Origin: Ruminococcus sp. 210702-SL.1.03
GTDB lineage: Bacteria; Bacillota; Clostridia; Oscillospirales; Ruminococcaceae
Assembly (NCBI RefSeq): GCF_020559915.1
Contig: NZ_JAJCLZ010000001.1
Span: 1 to 64,000, forward strand
DNA: 64,000 bases
Direction: 5' to 3'
Under the pieces are notes generated by a model. That model saw only the letters and a program-made list of their open reading frames with translations, had not been told where the DNA came from and ran no database searches. Below, one piece after another: positions 7,887 through 17,055 of the stretch; positions within the stretch are counted from its first letter, which is position 1, and each line of letters opens with the position of its first letter. The position numbers were made by a program, and so were the translations under genes.

Positions 7887-8863
7887 TCTATAAAAATGTC
7901 AGCTTCGTTGAAAGTTATGCTTACACAAGTGCCTTTGCCGACCTCTGAGGTGATGGAAATACCGTGACCCAGTCTGCGGCATACCTCGCTGCAAAGGTAC
8001 AGCCCGATACCACTCGAGCGCTTCTCTTCCCTGCCGTTGTAGCCCGTGTAGCTGCAATCAAAAATGCGCGGCAAGTCCTCGGCGGCAATGCCTATGCCTG
8101 TGTCAGAGATCATGAGCGTGCGACCGACTGTGCATATCTTTATCTCGCCCGCCGAAGTATATTTCAGCGAATTTGAAAGTACCTGCTCTATCACGAAGCA
8201 GAGCCATTTTTCATCGGTAAGTACGGTAATATCGCCAGGCTCGTACTCCAGTTTCAGGCGCTTCATTATAAACTGCTTTGAGTATTTGCGGATAGATGTG
8301 CGCACCGCCGAGTCAAGGCTGCGGCGGGTTATCACAAGGTCGCTGCTGCCGCAAAAAAGCCGCTGGTAATTCAGCGCCATCTCGACATACTGCTCTATGT
8401 GGAAGATCTCGTTTTGCAGCTCTGCCGAGCGTGCGCCGCTTTGTATAAGCAGGCGCAGTGCGGAGATCGGCGTTTTTATTTGGTGCACCCACATTGTGTA
8501 GTAATTGCGCATATCAGCTTCGCGGCGGCGGTGCTCCAGCGCGGCGCGCTCATACTCGGCGTAGGTCTTTTGCAGCATTTGCGTGTACAGCCGCTCGCTT
8601 TCATTTTGCGGCGTCGGCAGACTTTCGAGCGTTTCCGGCAACTCAGAAAGCGTTCTTTTCAGCGCGGAGACCCTTTTGTAATATCTGTAAAAGCCGACAA
8701 GCGCATACACTGCCGTAAACGCCAAGCAGAGCGCGCCCGCATACAGCACAGTTTCGGCAGGCACTTCCGCAGCGTAAAGCACCGTTGCAAATATAAGCAG
8801 ATACGCCGCCGCAAGTATGACCATACGCCTATACCCCGAAATATACGCAAGAAATGTTTTCAT
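7883..8863 (-). CDS. BceS-type intramembrane-sensing histidine kinase
   Basis: The 326-residue kinase has two closely spaced N-terminal membrane helices (about 15-33 and 37-58) with almost no outer loop, the mark of intramembrane-sensing BceS kinases that get their signal from the partner BceAB transporter. The phospho-acceptor His is H127 in the family motif WVHQIKTPISA. The ATPase boxes are visible: N box VIEQVLSNSLKYT, G1 SDTGIGI and G2 SSGIGLYL. The ATG overlaps the TGA of the upstream response-regulator frame, so translation is normally coupled. A premature stop in that regulator may reduce this coupling. Confidence 0.9.
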   Translation of the reverse strand: MKTFLAYISGYRRMVILAAAYLLIFATVLYAAEVPAETVLYAGALCLAFTAVYALVGFYRYYKRVSALKRTLSELPETLESLPTPQNESERLYTQMLQKTYAEYERAALEHRRREADMRNYYTMWVHQIKTPISALRLLIQSGARSAELQNEIFHIEQYVEMALNYQRLFCGSSDLVITRRSLDSAVRTSIRKYSKQFIMKRLKLEYEPGDITVLTDEKWLCFVIEQVLSNSLKYTSAGEIKICTVGRTLMISDTGIGIAAEDLPRIFDCSYTGYNGREEKRSSGIGLYLCSEVCRRLGHGISITSEVGKGTCVSITFNEADIFIE

Positions 8864-9531
8864 TCTATGATGTACCCCATTCCCTTTTTGGTAGTGATGA
8901 AGCCGCTAAGTCCTGCGTCGTCGAGCTTTTTGCGCAGGCGCGCTATGTTGACGTTCAGCGTGTTTTCATCGATGTAGCAGTCGGTCTGCCAAAGCTTTTA
9001 CATAAGCTCCTCGCGAGGAACTATCCTGCCCTTATTGTGCAGAAGCTCTGAAAGTATCTTTATCTCATTTTTGGTAAGGCTTATCTTCTCGCCGCCGAAA
9101 TTAAGCATGCCGTCATCGGTATTGAGAACAGCGCCGCGGTGCTCGATATAGCTTACAGCCGCGGCAAATTCATACGTCCGCCGCAGCATTGCCTGCACCT
9201 TTGCGACAAGCACGTTCATGTCAAAAGGCTTCGCGATAAAATCATCGCCGCCCATATTCACAGCCATGACGATGTTCATATTATCGGAAGCGGAGGATAT
9301 GAATATCACGGGCACGCGGCTGACGCGGCGTATCTCGCTGCACCAATGGTAGCCATTGAAAAAAGGCAGCGAAATATCCATAAGCACAAGCTGCGGCGAA
9401 AGATCGGAAAACTGCTTCATCACATCGGAAAAGTCGGTAATAGCTATCGGTTCAAGTCCCCACGCCGCGAGCTGTTCTGAGATTACTTTCGCTATCACCT
9501 CGTCGTCCTCTACTATCATTATCCTGTACAT
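8860..9531 (-). pseudogene. BceR-type OmpR-family response regulator with an in-frame TAA stop
   Basis: The 224-codon frame encodes a receiver domain (MYRIMIVEDDEVIAK, phospho-acceptor Asp in LVLMDISLP, conserved Lys in IAKPFD) and an OmpR-type winged-helix domain. Codon 178 (8998-9000) is TAA where relatives have Glu or Asp (REELM, stop, KLWQTDCYIDENTLN). The same frame then continues through the recognition helix NTLNVNIARLRKKL to the normal end MGYIIE and a TGA overlapping the kinase ATG. As read, the product is 177 residues and lacks the DNA-binding helix. A single G-to-T change explains it. This could be a real recent mutation or a sequencing error. The start at 9531 follows GAAAGG. Confidence 0.85.
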
Positions 9532-9562
9532 AAAAAGCCGCCTTTCAAATTTATCTATATCT

Positions 9563-9591
9563 ATTTTAACACGTATCGCTGCGAATTGCAA
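9563..9591 (-). promoter_or_regulatory. Sigma-A promoter for the bceRS-like pair
   Basis: On the minus strand TTGCAA (9586-9591), 17 bp, TAAAAT (9563-9568). An 11-bp perfect inverted repeat (9590-9600 with 9617-9627) overlaps the -35 region; it may be an operator or the end of the bceB transcript. Confidence 0.7.
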
Positions 9592-9657
9592 GCGCAGACC
9601 CTCTCTTTTGCGAAAAGGTCTGCGCTTATATATATCCGTTTTGATGTCTGAAAAAAA

Positions 9658-11670
9658 TCAACGGCTGACTATGTTGTAATATATCTTTGAAGTTATCTTG
9701 TAAAGCGCAAAGTATATCAGCGCGAATACCACGATAACAGCAGCCGTTGCTTCACCGAAGCGTGTGAGGTCTACCAGATTGAAAAGCTCCAATATGCGCC
9801 GCAGCATAGGGTACGCCGCGAGCAGGTGGCAGATAGCCGTGATGAGCGGCAGAAAAAATACTATCAGCACCTGAGAATTTATCGACTTTTTCACCTCGCG
9901 GTGAGTCATGCCGACTTTCTGCATTATCTCAAATCGGGAGCGGTCATCGTAACCTTCGGAAAGCTGCTTGTAGTAAATTATCAGCGCCATGCCCACGATG
10001 AAGATGCTGCCGAGGTACACGCCGATGAAAAGCAGTCCGCCGTACATCTGCAAAGCGAAAGCCCTTTCTGCCGACCTGTTCGGCACATAAAATGTATAGG
10101 GAGCGCTTTGACCCTCGTCAGCGAGCTTTTCAGACTTATTTGAAAAAAGTTCGCCGATCTTATCGAATATATCGTCTTTAAATGCTATTTGAGAGGCACT
10201 GCTTCCCACAAGATCAAACTGAAACTGTTTTGAAACTTGGCTGGCGTTTTCTTCGTAAACTTCTTCATTCACGCTGACCAGCTTATCAAAAAGTACTTTA
10301 TCCCGAACAACTGCAAATTCTGTATCAAAGCCGTAATTCGAGCTTACTATCGGGAAAGCTTCAGTGTGTTTTTTGGCGTACACTTTCGTTCCGCAGAGGT
10401 CTATCTCGCCTGCGGGGGCGTCTTCGCCAAATACCATTATCTCATTTTCCGCAAGCTTTTCATTTTTATTTGTAAGCTTGTTGTAGTCGTCAAGCGTTAT
10501 CGCGGCAAGAAGCATAGTGTCGGAATAACCATAGCTTGCAGGCACTACCTTATAGCCGTTTTCTGTACGAACAGCGCCGAACGATATGAGATCCATCTCG
10601 TGCATATCGTTGACTTTAAGGTCGTGCTTTTCAGCAATTTCATAGATATTCTTTTCAATGTCAGCGGCAAGGTCGTCGCCTAAATCAGTAAAGCAAACGG
10701 CGGTATTCTGCGCGAACATTTTGTCAATGTACCAGTCTACGCCCGTGTAGAGCGAAAAAGTGGTAGAAACCATTACAAGCACCATAGTCAGCAGTATGCA
10801 GATAGATGCAAGACCAGCCGCGTTCTGCTTCATGCGATACATCAATCCCGAAACCGCGGTAAAGTGGTTCGGCTTGTAGTAATATCGCTTGTTCTTTTTC
10901 ATAAGTTTCAGTATCGCGATGGTAGAAGCTGTGAAAAGCAGATATGTGCCGATGATGACAAGCAGTACGGCGAGGAAAAACAGACTCATTGCGGTAAATG
11001 GGTTATCGGTGGTTATCGAAATGTAGTAGCCTGTGCCGATACAGCCGATACCCAGCATGGCGAGCAGCCACTTTGCTTTAGGCTCTTTTTCGCCGACGCT
11101 GCCGCCTTTCAGCATCTGTATCGGGTCGTTCAGACGAAGCTGAATGAGGTGGAAGATGAACGAAAGCAGGAATATTCCGCCGAAAAGCAGACAAGTAATG
11201 CCCGTCGCTTTCCAAGATATGAAAAAGTTCATGCCTATCTTCATATCCGCTACCTTATCGCAGACCATGAAAACAAGCTTTGAGAGAAGAAGACCCGCGC
11301 TAAGACCGCCCGCAAGCGAGATCACTGTGCTGTAAAGCGTTTCAAAGAAAAGCGTGATGCCGATGTGGCGCTTTTCCATGCCGAGGATGTTATATAATCC
11401 CAGCTCTTTTTTGCGTCGCTTCATCAAAAAACTATCGGTGTAAAAGAGGATTATCGCAGAAAATATCGCGACTATCCTGCCCGCCAGCGCCATTACGCTT
11501 ACTATCGTTTCGCTGTTGGTAGCTTGGACAAGCTGCGGGTTGTACGAAAGCGCCATTATCATGTAAAACGCGCAAACGGTGAAAATACCCGTGCATAAAT
11601 ACGGTATCTCAAACTGTGAATTCTTGCGCATATTTGTGAAAGCGAGCTTTTGATAAAACAGCTTACCCAT
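9658..11670 (-). CDS. BceB-type ABC transporter permease (antimicrobial peptide resistance)
   Basis: The 670-residue protein has the BceB/FtsX-permease layout: about ten membrane helices (four near the N terminus, a central group near 205-310, and three at 525-660) and one large extracellular domain between helices 7 and 8 (about 310-520). BceB-type permeases sense and remove cell-wall-active peptides such as bacitracin from their lipid targets, and signal to a BceS kinase. The start ATG overlaps the end of the ATPase gene by eight bases. The kinase and regulator genes follow after 127 bp, giving a standard BceAB-RS module. The ligand cannot be predicted. Confidence 0.92.
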   Translation of the reverse strand: MGKLFYQKLAFTNMRKNSQFEIPYLCTGIFTVCAFYMIMALSYNPQLVQATNSETIVSVMALAGRIVAIFSAIILFYTDSFLMKRRKKELGLYNILGMEKRHIGITLFFETLYSTVISLAGGLSAGLLLSKLVFMVCDKVADMKIGMNFFISWKATGITCLLFGGIFLLSFIFHLIQLRLNDPIQMLKGGSVGEKEPKAKWLLAMLGIGCIGTGYYISITTDNPFTAMSLFFLAVLLVIIGTYLLFTASTIAILKLMKKNKRYYYKPNHFTAVSGLMYRMKQNAAGLASICILLTMVLVMVSTTFSLYTGVDWYIDKMFAQNTAVCFTDLGDDLAADIEKNIYEIAEKHDLKVNDMHEMDLISFGAVRTENGYKVVPASYGYSDTMLLAAITLDDYNKLTNKNEKLAENEIMVFGEDAPAGEIDLCGTKVYAKKHTEAFPIVSSNYGFDTEFAVVRDKVLFDKLVSVNEEVYEENASQVSKQFQFDLVGSSASQIAFKDDIFDKIGELFSNKSEKLADEGQSAPYTFYVPNRSAERAFALQMYGGLLFIGVYLGSIFIVGMALIIYYKQLSEGYDDRSRFEIMQKVGMTHREVKKSINSQVLIVFFLPLITAICHLLAAYPMLRRILELFNLVDLTRFGEATAAVIVVFALIYFALYKITSKIYYNIVSR

Positions 11671-12430
11671 TCAGCTCACCGCCCGTCGCTATCATCGTAA
11701 GTGTGTCTGAGATCTTTTGGTACATCTCCTCACGCGTACAGCCGCCGCGGTAGAGCTGGTGGAACACCTCGCCGTCGCGCAGGAAAAGCACACGTTTTGC
11801 GTGGCTGGCAGCCTTTACCGAATGTGTTACCATAAGTATAGTCTGCTCGCGCTCGTTTATGGAATTGAAAAGATCGAGAAGCTGATCGGCGGATTTAGAA
11901 TCCAGCGCGCCGGTAGGCTCGTCGGCAAGCACGAGCTTCGGCTGAGTGATGAGCGCTCTCGCCACTGCCGCGCGCTGTTTTTGTCCGCCGGAAACTTCAT
12001 ACGGATATTTTTTCAGCAGGCTCTCTATGCCCAATATCCGCGCCAGCAGACCCAAACGGCTGTTCATTTCCTTATAGCTTTTGCCCGAAAGTACCAGCGG
12101 CAGAAATATATTATCCTGCAAAGAGAAAGTATCGAGCAGGTTGAAATCCTGAAAGACGAAGCCCAGATTATCGCGGCGGAACTGCGCTATGTCGCGCTCC
12201 TTGATATTTGAGAGCGGCATACCGTCGAGAATGACCTCGCCGCCCGTAGGCTTATCGAGCGCGGCAAGAATATTCAAAAGCGTAGTTTTACCGCTGCCAG
12301 ATTCGCCCATTATAGCGACATACTCTCCTTTTTCCACCGTGAAATTCACGCTTGTGAGAGCCTGCACCTTAGCGCCTCCCAGCCGCGTAGTGTAGATCTT
12401 TTTTAGATCTCTTACTTCAAGCATACTCAT
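11663..12430 (-). CDS. BceA-type ABC transporter ATP-binding protein
   Basis: The 255-residue ATPase of the MacB/LolD/BceA family carries Walker A GESGSGKT (42-49), the Q-loop region FVFQDFNLLDTF, the signature VSGGQKQRAAVARAL and Walker B LVLADEPTGALDS. It pairs with the permease encoded downstream with an eight-base overlap. Start: AGGAGG lies ten bases before the ATG at 12430; an internal ATG two codons on is a weaker choice. Confidence 0.93.
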   Translation of the reverse strand: MSMLEVRDLKKIYTTRLGGAKVQALTSVNFTVEKGEYVAIMGESGSGKTTLLNILAALDKPTGGEVILDGMPLSNIKERDIAQFRRDNLGFVFQDFNLLDTFSLQDNIFLPLVLSGKSYKEMNSRLGLLARILGIESLLKKYPYEVSGGQKQRAAVARALITQPKLVLADEPTGALDSKSADQLLDLFNSINEREQTILMVTHSVKAASHAKRVLFLRDGEVFHQLYRGGCTREEMYQKISDTLTMIATGGELNG

Positions 12431-12477
12431 TTTGTTTTGTCCTCCTTATTCAGATGCGTTGTTTTCTTTATGTATAT

Positions 12478-12507
12478 ATCATACCACATCTGAGAGCGCC
12501 TTTGCAA
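12478..12507 (-). promoter_or_regulatory. Promoter of the bceAB-like operon
   Basis: On the minus strand TTGCAA (12502-12507), 18 bp, TATGAT (12478-12483), with an extended -10 element (TGG before the hexamer). It lies about 47 bases upstream of the ATPase start. Confidence 0.6.
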
Positions 12508-12559
12508 TATCCCGCGCTTACAAAAATACGGCGTACCTTACATAAACGTAATTTATGGC

Positions 12560-12603
12560 GAAAAAAATCGCCGCTCAAAGCCTTTTGCAGCTTCGGCGGC
12601 GGA
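12560..12603 (-). terminator. Terminator after the DUF6465 gene
   Basis: CGCCGC (12569-12574 on plus) pairs with GCGGCG (12596-12601); on the minus strand the stem is followed by ATTTTTTT. Confidence 0.7.
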
Positions 12604-12614
12604 TAAAAATACTA

Positions 12615-12974
12615 TCAAAGCTCGACCTTGTCGCTCACATCACCATTTACAACATAGTAAGCGGCAGATTCCTCAGGCTTGATGTACACGCTGATAGACT
12701 TTACAGCGCCCTTGTTCTTTGCCTTGAAATCGGCCTTGCAGGCTTCGGTAACAGCGGCAACGTCATATTCTTTGCCTAAGCACTGTACCTTTACTTCGCA
12801 CTTCTCAGCAGTTTTTGCAGCGGTTTTCTTAGCAGCAGGCTTCTTTGCAGGGGCCTTCTTTGCGGGGGCTTTCTTTGCAGGAGCTTTAGCCTCTTCCTTT
12901 ACTGCGGGCTTGCTTGCGGCAGTCTTTGCAGCTTCGGACTTTACTGCCTTTTCATCGGTCTTCTTAACAGCCAT
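12615..12974 (-). CDS. DUF6465 protein with Lys/Ala/Pro-rich histone-H1-like tail
   Basis: The 119-residue protein has two parts. Residues 1-57 are low-complexity and basic, with KAPAKKAPAKKAPAKK-type repeats like eukaryotic H1 tails. Residues 58-119 form a compact domain (CEVKVQCLGKEYDV to the end) that matches DUF6465 of Clostridia. A DNA- or RNA-binding or nucleoid role is plausible from the tail but unproven. It has its own strong SD (AGGAGG), a terminator behind it, and no operon partner. Confidence 0.75.
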   Translation of the reverse strand: MAVKKTDEKAVKSEAAKTAASKPAVKEEAKAPAKKAPAKKAPAKKPAAKKTAAKTAEKCEVKVQCLGKEYDVAAVTEACKADFKAKNKGAVKSISVYIKPEESAAYYVVNGDVSDKVEL

Positions 12975-13174
12975 TGATTCTTTCCTCCTATTACTATTTC
13001 TCGGGTATATCTGGCGGGCGTTAGCTTATGCTGCCCGCCGCTATGATTGTATTATATACTATTTTCTTGGCTTTGTCAAATGTTTAACAAGCTTTTTCGG
13101 CAGTTTTTAATGAAATTTGTATACTGTAACAAAATTTTAACATACGACAAAAGCGCAATTGTGATTTTTGAAAT

Positions 13175-13208
13175 GAAAAACCCCGCAGTATCAGCGTTTC
13201 TGCGGGGT
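13175..13208 (-). terminator. Terminator after recN
   Basis: CCCCGCAG (13181-13188) pairs with CTGCGGGG (13200-13207); the minus-strand stem is followed by five T. It ends the long asp23-to-recN operon. Confidence 0.85.
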
Positions 13209-13222
13209 AAATGCTCAAATAT

Positions 13223-14893
13223 TCAGTATGTTTTTGCCTCGTTCAGCAGTTCTTCCGCGTTTTTCAGCGTAAGCTCGGTTATCTGGTCGCCGCCGATTAT
13301 GCGCGCTATCTCACGCTTGCGCTCCTCGAAATCAAGCCTGCGTATCTGTGTAGAGGTACGGTCGCCAATGACTTTTTTCTCGATAAGCAGGTGCGTGTCT
13401 GCCATCACAGCCATCTGCGAAAGGTGGGTAACGCAGAGCACCTGACGGAATCTCGATATACTTTTCAGCTTCATGCCTATCTTCTGCGCCGCTCTGCCGC
13501 TGACGCCTGTGTCGATCTCATCAAATATCAGCGTGCCGATGCTGTCTTTATCGGCGATAACGCTTTTGAGCGCGAGCATTATTCGCGAAAGCTCACCGCC
13601 CGATGCTATCTTAGCGATGGGGCGCGGCTGCTCGCCGACGTTCGCCGAAATGAGAAATTCCACATTGTCCATTCCGCTGAGGGTAAGCTTGCCCTGCTTG
13701 ATGTCTACGACGAGCCGCACCTTCGGCATATTCAGAAATTCCAGTTCGCCCGTTACCTGCTCTACAAATCGCTCGGCTGCTTTTTTGCGAAATTCCGAAA
13801 GCTCCGCCGCTTTGAGCGAAGTTTCGCGAAGAAGTTTTTTCTGACTTTCCAGCAGCTCTGAAAGGCTTTCCTCGCCGCCGTTTAGCTCGTCAAATTCCTG
13901 CTGCGCGCTCTCTAGGCGTTTCAGCACGTCTTCGAGGGTCGGGCCGTATTTCAGCTTCGCCTTATCCAGCTCGCGCGAGCGCGAATTCAGCCATTCAAAG
14001 CGCTGCGGGTCTGCGCCGAGCCTTTCGACCAGCGCGCTAAGTTCCGACGAAATATCGTTGACCTCTATCTGCGCCGAGCTGAGGCGTTCATACAGCGCGG
14101 AAAATTCGCTCATCAGCTCAGTGCCGTTCTCGATCTGCTTTAGCGCCTGCTGCATAAGACCCTCGGCGCCGTCGAAATCTTCATCGCCGCCCAGCAAACG
14201 CGCCGCCGCGAACGCCGCTTCCGATAGGAACACCGCGTTTTTAGAGATCGCCAGTTCCTGATCTATCGCTTCGTCCTCCTCGGGCTTTGCGTCAAGCTCA
14301 GTAAGCTCAGCTATGATCTCGCTAAGCTGCTCCAAGCGCGCCGCCCTGCCCGCCTGCTCTTTTTTCTTGCGGCTGATCTTGCGCGAAAGCTCCTGCAATT
14401 TATGGAAAGACGCGCGGTACTTGGCTATCAGCGGCTCGGCTTCGGCGTAACCGTCAAGTATCTCGATATGACGCTCTGGCGCCATGAGTATCTGATTATC
14501 GTGCTGACCGTGTATATTTACGAGCAGCGAGCCTATCTCGCGCATCGCCGAGATATTTATACTGCGTGAATTTATGCGCGCCGAGCTTCCGCCGTCGAAA
14601 TTTATCTCGCGCGAGAGAAAGAGTTTGCCGTCCTCTGCTTCGATACCCAGCTCGTCCAGTTTCTTCATGCACTCATCGCTGAGGTGTGAAAAGCAGCCCG
14701 AGATAACGGCTTTCTTCGCGCCGGTGCGCACGATGTCTTTAGTAACACGCTGACCCAGCAGCGCGTTTATACCATTTATAAGTATAGATTTTCCCGCGCC
14801 GGTCTCGCCCGTGAAAACATTGAGATCGTTTGTGAACTGCACGGTAGCTTTTTCAATAACGGCTAAATTTTCGATATAGATCTCTTCCAGCAT
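13223..14893 (-). CDS. recN: DNA repair protein RecN
   Basis: This 556-residue SMC-like ATPase acts in double-strand-break repair. Walker A GETGAGKS is at 29-36, a long coiled-coil region spans about 150-370, and the C-terminal half has the ABC signature ASGGELSRIMLAL, Walker B LIFDEIDTGVSG and the His switch VTHLSQMAVMAD. It follows argR by 11 bases and is the last gene of the operon, the same terminal position as in Bacillus. Confidence 0.96.
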   Translation of the reverse strand: MLEEIYIENLAVIEKATVQFTNDLNVFTGETGAGKSILINGINALLGQRVTKDIVRTGAKKAVISGCFSHLSDECMKKLDELGIEAEDGKLFLSREINFDGGSSARINSRSINISAMREIGSLLVNIHGQHDNQILMAPERHIEILDGYAEAEPLIAKYRASFHKLQELSRKISRKKKEQAGRAARLEQLSEIIAELTELDAKPEEDEAIDQELAISKNAVFLSEAAFAAARLLGGDEDFDGAEGLMQQALKQIENGTELMSEFSALYERLSSAQIEVNDISSELSALVERLGADPQRFEWLNSRSRELDKAKLKYGPTLEDVLKRLESAQQEFDELNGGEESLSELLESQKKLLRETSLKAAELSEFRKKAAERFVEQVTGELEFLNMPKVRLVVDIKQGKLTLSGMDNVEFLISANVGEQPRPIAKIASGGELSRIMLALKSVIADKDSIGTLIFDEIDTGVSGRAAQKIGMKLKSISRFRQVLCVTHLSQMAVMADTHLLIEKKVIGDRTSTQIRRLDFEERKREIARIIGGDQITELTLKNAEELLNEAKTY

Positions 14894-14904
14894 TTTCTCA
14901 CCGC

Positions 14905-15372
14905 CTATTTACATTTGCCGATTATCTGGCTGAATTCTTTTACTAATCTTGCCGCGTCCTTTTCGGTGCGCATGAGCACGAATATCGTGTCGTCGCCCGC
15001 CAGCGTGCCGACCGCGTTGTAAAGGTCGGTAGAGTCGAGCTTTGCGCATATCGCCTGCGCCATGCCCGAAGCGCACTTTACCACAACGGTATTGACCGCA
15101 TAATCAACGTCCTTGACGCTTTCGGCGATTATCGAAAAAAGCAGCCCGTCACTTTCCGAGATCGACCCGCGTTTCAATGCTGGAACGGCATACTTTGAGC
15201 CGCCCTCGGCATCGGGTATCTTTATCAGCGCCAGCTCTTTAATATCGCGCGAAACAGTCGCCTGCGTTACGCGGTAGCCCGCCTTTTGAAGCTCTTCGCA
15301 GAGCATTTCCTGCGTTTTTATCTCCTTTTCGGCGACAAATTTTATTATCTTTTCCTGACGTTCATTTTTCAC
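14905..15372 (-). CDS. argR: Arginine repressor
   Basis: The 155-residue regulator has an N-terminal winged helix (residues 1-70, motif YRVTQATVSRDIKELAL) and a C-terminal hexamerisation and arginine-binding domain (with GTLAGDDTIFVLMR). ArgR/AhrC represses arginine synthesis and can activate catabolism. The location between nadK and recN is conserved in Firmicutes and does not show direct control of neighbours. Confidence 0.95.
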   Translation of the reverse strand: MKNERQEKIIKFVAEKEIKTQEMLCEELQKAGYRVTQATVSRDIKELALIKIPDAEGGSKYAVPALKRGSISESDGLLFSIIAESVKDVDYAVNTVVVKCASGMAQAICAKLDSTDLYNAVGTLAGDDTIFVLMRTEKDAARLVKEFSQIIGKCK

Positions 15373-15385
15373 GATACCACCCCGT

Positions 15386-16261
15386 TCACATCGTTTCTTT
15401 CAGCGGCGTCATAAGCTTTCGGTTGACCGTCGGGAAAAAGCTGCCGCCCGTAATGTCTATTATCTGCGTGGTAAGCTGCGAGCGCTCTATCACTACGATG
15501 TCACGGTCGGAAAGCTTCGCGAGCTGAGTTCCGTCAACGGTGAGTATCGCGTGGCCGCCGCCGCGGTTGTGGCAATGTACCGATATGTGCGAGCTTGGCG
15601 AAAATACGATAGTCCGCGCAAATAGCGAGTGCGCGCAGATCTGCGAAAACTCGATGCACTGCATATCCGGTTCGATGATGGGGCCGCCCGCCGAGAGCGA
15701 GTACGCCGTAGCGCCCGTTGCGGTGGAAAAGATCACGCCGTCCGCACGCAACGATGAGATAACGCTGCCAGATTTCGACACCTCGAAGTCGGTTATCTTG
15801 CAGTCCTCACCTTTGATTATAACGGCGTCGTTGAGCGCGTCAGCGGAAAGCTCCTCACCGTTTTCGCACTTCACCTTGACCGAAAGCATCATTCTGTCAG
15901 TCACGGTATACTCGCCGCGGCAAAGCAGGCGCAGCTTTTCGATCTCAGTAAATTCAAGCGAAGCCATAAAGCCGAGAGTTCCGCAATTTATGCCGAGTAT
16001 CGGTTTTCCGTATTTTGAAGCGACCGATGAGCAGCGCAGTATAGTACCGTCACCGCCTGTGACCACGATAACGTCGCACTTCTCGACGCACTCGGTCTGG
16101 CTGAGGTACTCTATTTCGTAAAGCTCGCCGAAGATCTCGCGGTACTCCTCCTCCATGCAGATCTGCGCGCCCTCTGAGATCAGCACGGCGCACGCCTGTT
16201 CGGTGTACTTGCGGCTGTTCGGCTTGACAAGGTTCGGGTACATATAAATTTTCATTTTCAT
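15386..16261 (-). CDS. nadK: NAD kinase
   Basis: The 291-residue enzyme phosphorylates NAD to NADP. It shows the family signature GGDGTILR, the NxGTLGFMA segment (GINCGTLGFMAS) and the C-terminal PxSxHS-like region. The ATG at 16261 is chosen because its first base is the last base of the tlyA TGA, which favours coupled translation; an ATG two codons in is also possible. Confidence 0.93.
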   Translation of the reverse strand: MKMKIYMYPNLVKPNSRKYTEQACAVLISEGAQICMEEEYREIFGELYEIEYLSQTECVEKCDVIVVTGGDGTILRCSSVASKYGKPILGINCGTLGFMASLEFTEIEKLRLLCRGEYTVTDRMMLSVKVKCENGEELSADALNDAVIIKGEDCKITDFEVSKSGSVISSLRADGVIFSTATGATAYSLSAGGPIIEPDMQCIEFSQICAHSLFARTIVFSPSSHISVHCHNRGGGHAILTVDGTQLAKLSDRDIVVIERSQLTTQIIDITGGSFFPTVNRKLMTPLKETM

Positions 16262-17055
16262 CACCACTGATCAGCGTTTTCAAATGCTATATCCACAATT
16301 TTCTTTATGTCGAATGACTTTGACGGCACATCAGACTTTTCCAGATGTGCCAGATATTCAATGTTGCCGTCGCCGCCGCAGATAGGCGAATTTGTAAGCC
16401 CGCGCAGTGAAAGACCCATCTGCGCAAAGAAAGCGCAGAGCGTATCCAGCGTTCTGATATGGTCTTTTTTGCCGCGCACAAGACCGTTCTTGTTCAGCGC
16501 CGCCTTGCCAGCCTCAAACTGCGGCTTTATCAGCGCGACTATCTCGCCGCCGTCCGTCAGCGACGCCGCCATTTGCGTAAGCACCTGCGTCAGCGAGATG
16601 AATGAGAGGTCACAGCACATGAACTGCGGCAAGCTGTCAAAGATTTCGGGCTGCATATACCGAGCGTTCACGCCCTCGATATTTCGCACGCGGCTGTCCT
16701 GCGCCAAACTTTGCGCAAGCTGCCCGTGACCGACGTCCACCGCGTAGACGAGCTGAGCGCCGTTTTCCAGAAGCACTTGCGTGAAACCGCCCGTTGAAGC
16801 GCCGATGTCCGCACATATTTTTCCGCGAACGTCTATCGGAAACGCCTCAAACGCGCCGATCAGCTTGTAAGCGCCCCTGCCGACGTATTTTTCGCTCTCC
16901 AGCGCGGCAAGTTCGTCGCTGTCGGAAACCGCAAACGCAGGTTTTGTCACAACCGCGCCGTTCACCGTGATCTTACCGTCAGCGATAAGCCGCTTGGCTT
17001 TTTCACGGCTTGAAGCCAATCCGCGCTTAGCAGCGGCAACGTCTAGTCGTTTCAT
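16261..17055 (-). CDS. tlyA: TlyA-family RNA methyltransferase
   Basis: The 264-residue protein has an N-terminal S4 RNA-binding domain (1-60; LDVAAAKRGLASSREKAKRLI) and an FtsJ-like SAM methyltransferase domain (GRGAYKLI with ADIGASTGGFTQVLL as the SAM site). Mycobacterial TlyA makes 2'-O-methylcytidines in 16S and 23S rRNA; the exact target of this Firmicutes homolog (YqxC) is not shown. It overlaps dxs by four bases and nadK by one. Confidence 0.92.
   Translation of the reverse strand: MKRLDVAAAKRGLASSREKAKRLIADGKITVNGAVVTKPAFAVSDSDELAALESEKYVGRGAYKLIGAFEAFPIDVRGKICADIGASTGGFTQVLLENGAQLVYAVDVGHGQLAQSLAQDSRVRNIEGVNARYMQPEIFDSLPQFMCCDLSFISLTQVLTQMAASLTDGGEIVALIKPQFEAGKAALNKNGLVRGKKDHIRTLDTLCAFFAQMGLSLRGLTNSPICGGDGNIEYLAHLEKSDVPSKSFDIKKIVDIAFENADQW

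Noticed and set aside
8998..9000. Alternative genetic code reading TAA as an amino acid
   Set aside because: TAA ends many clear genes in the window, for example glgB, pfkA-neighbouring genes and the SCIFF operon's last gene. A local mutation or error is simpler.
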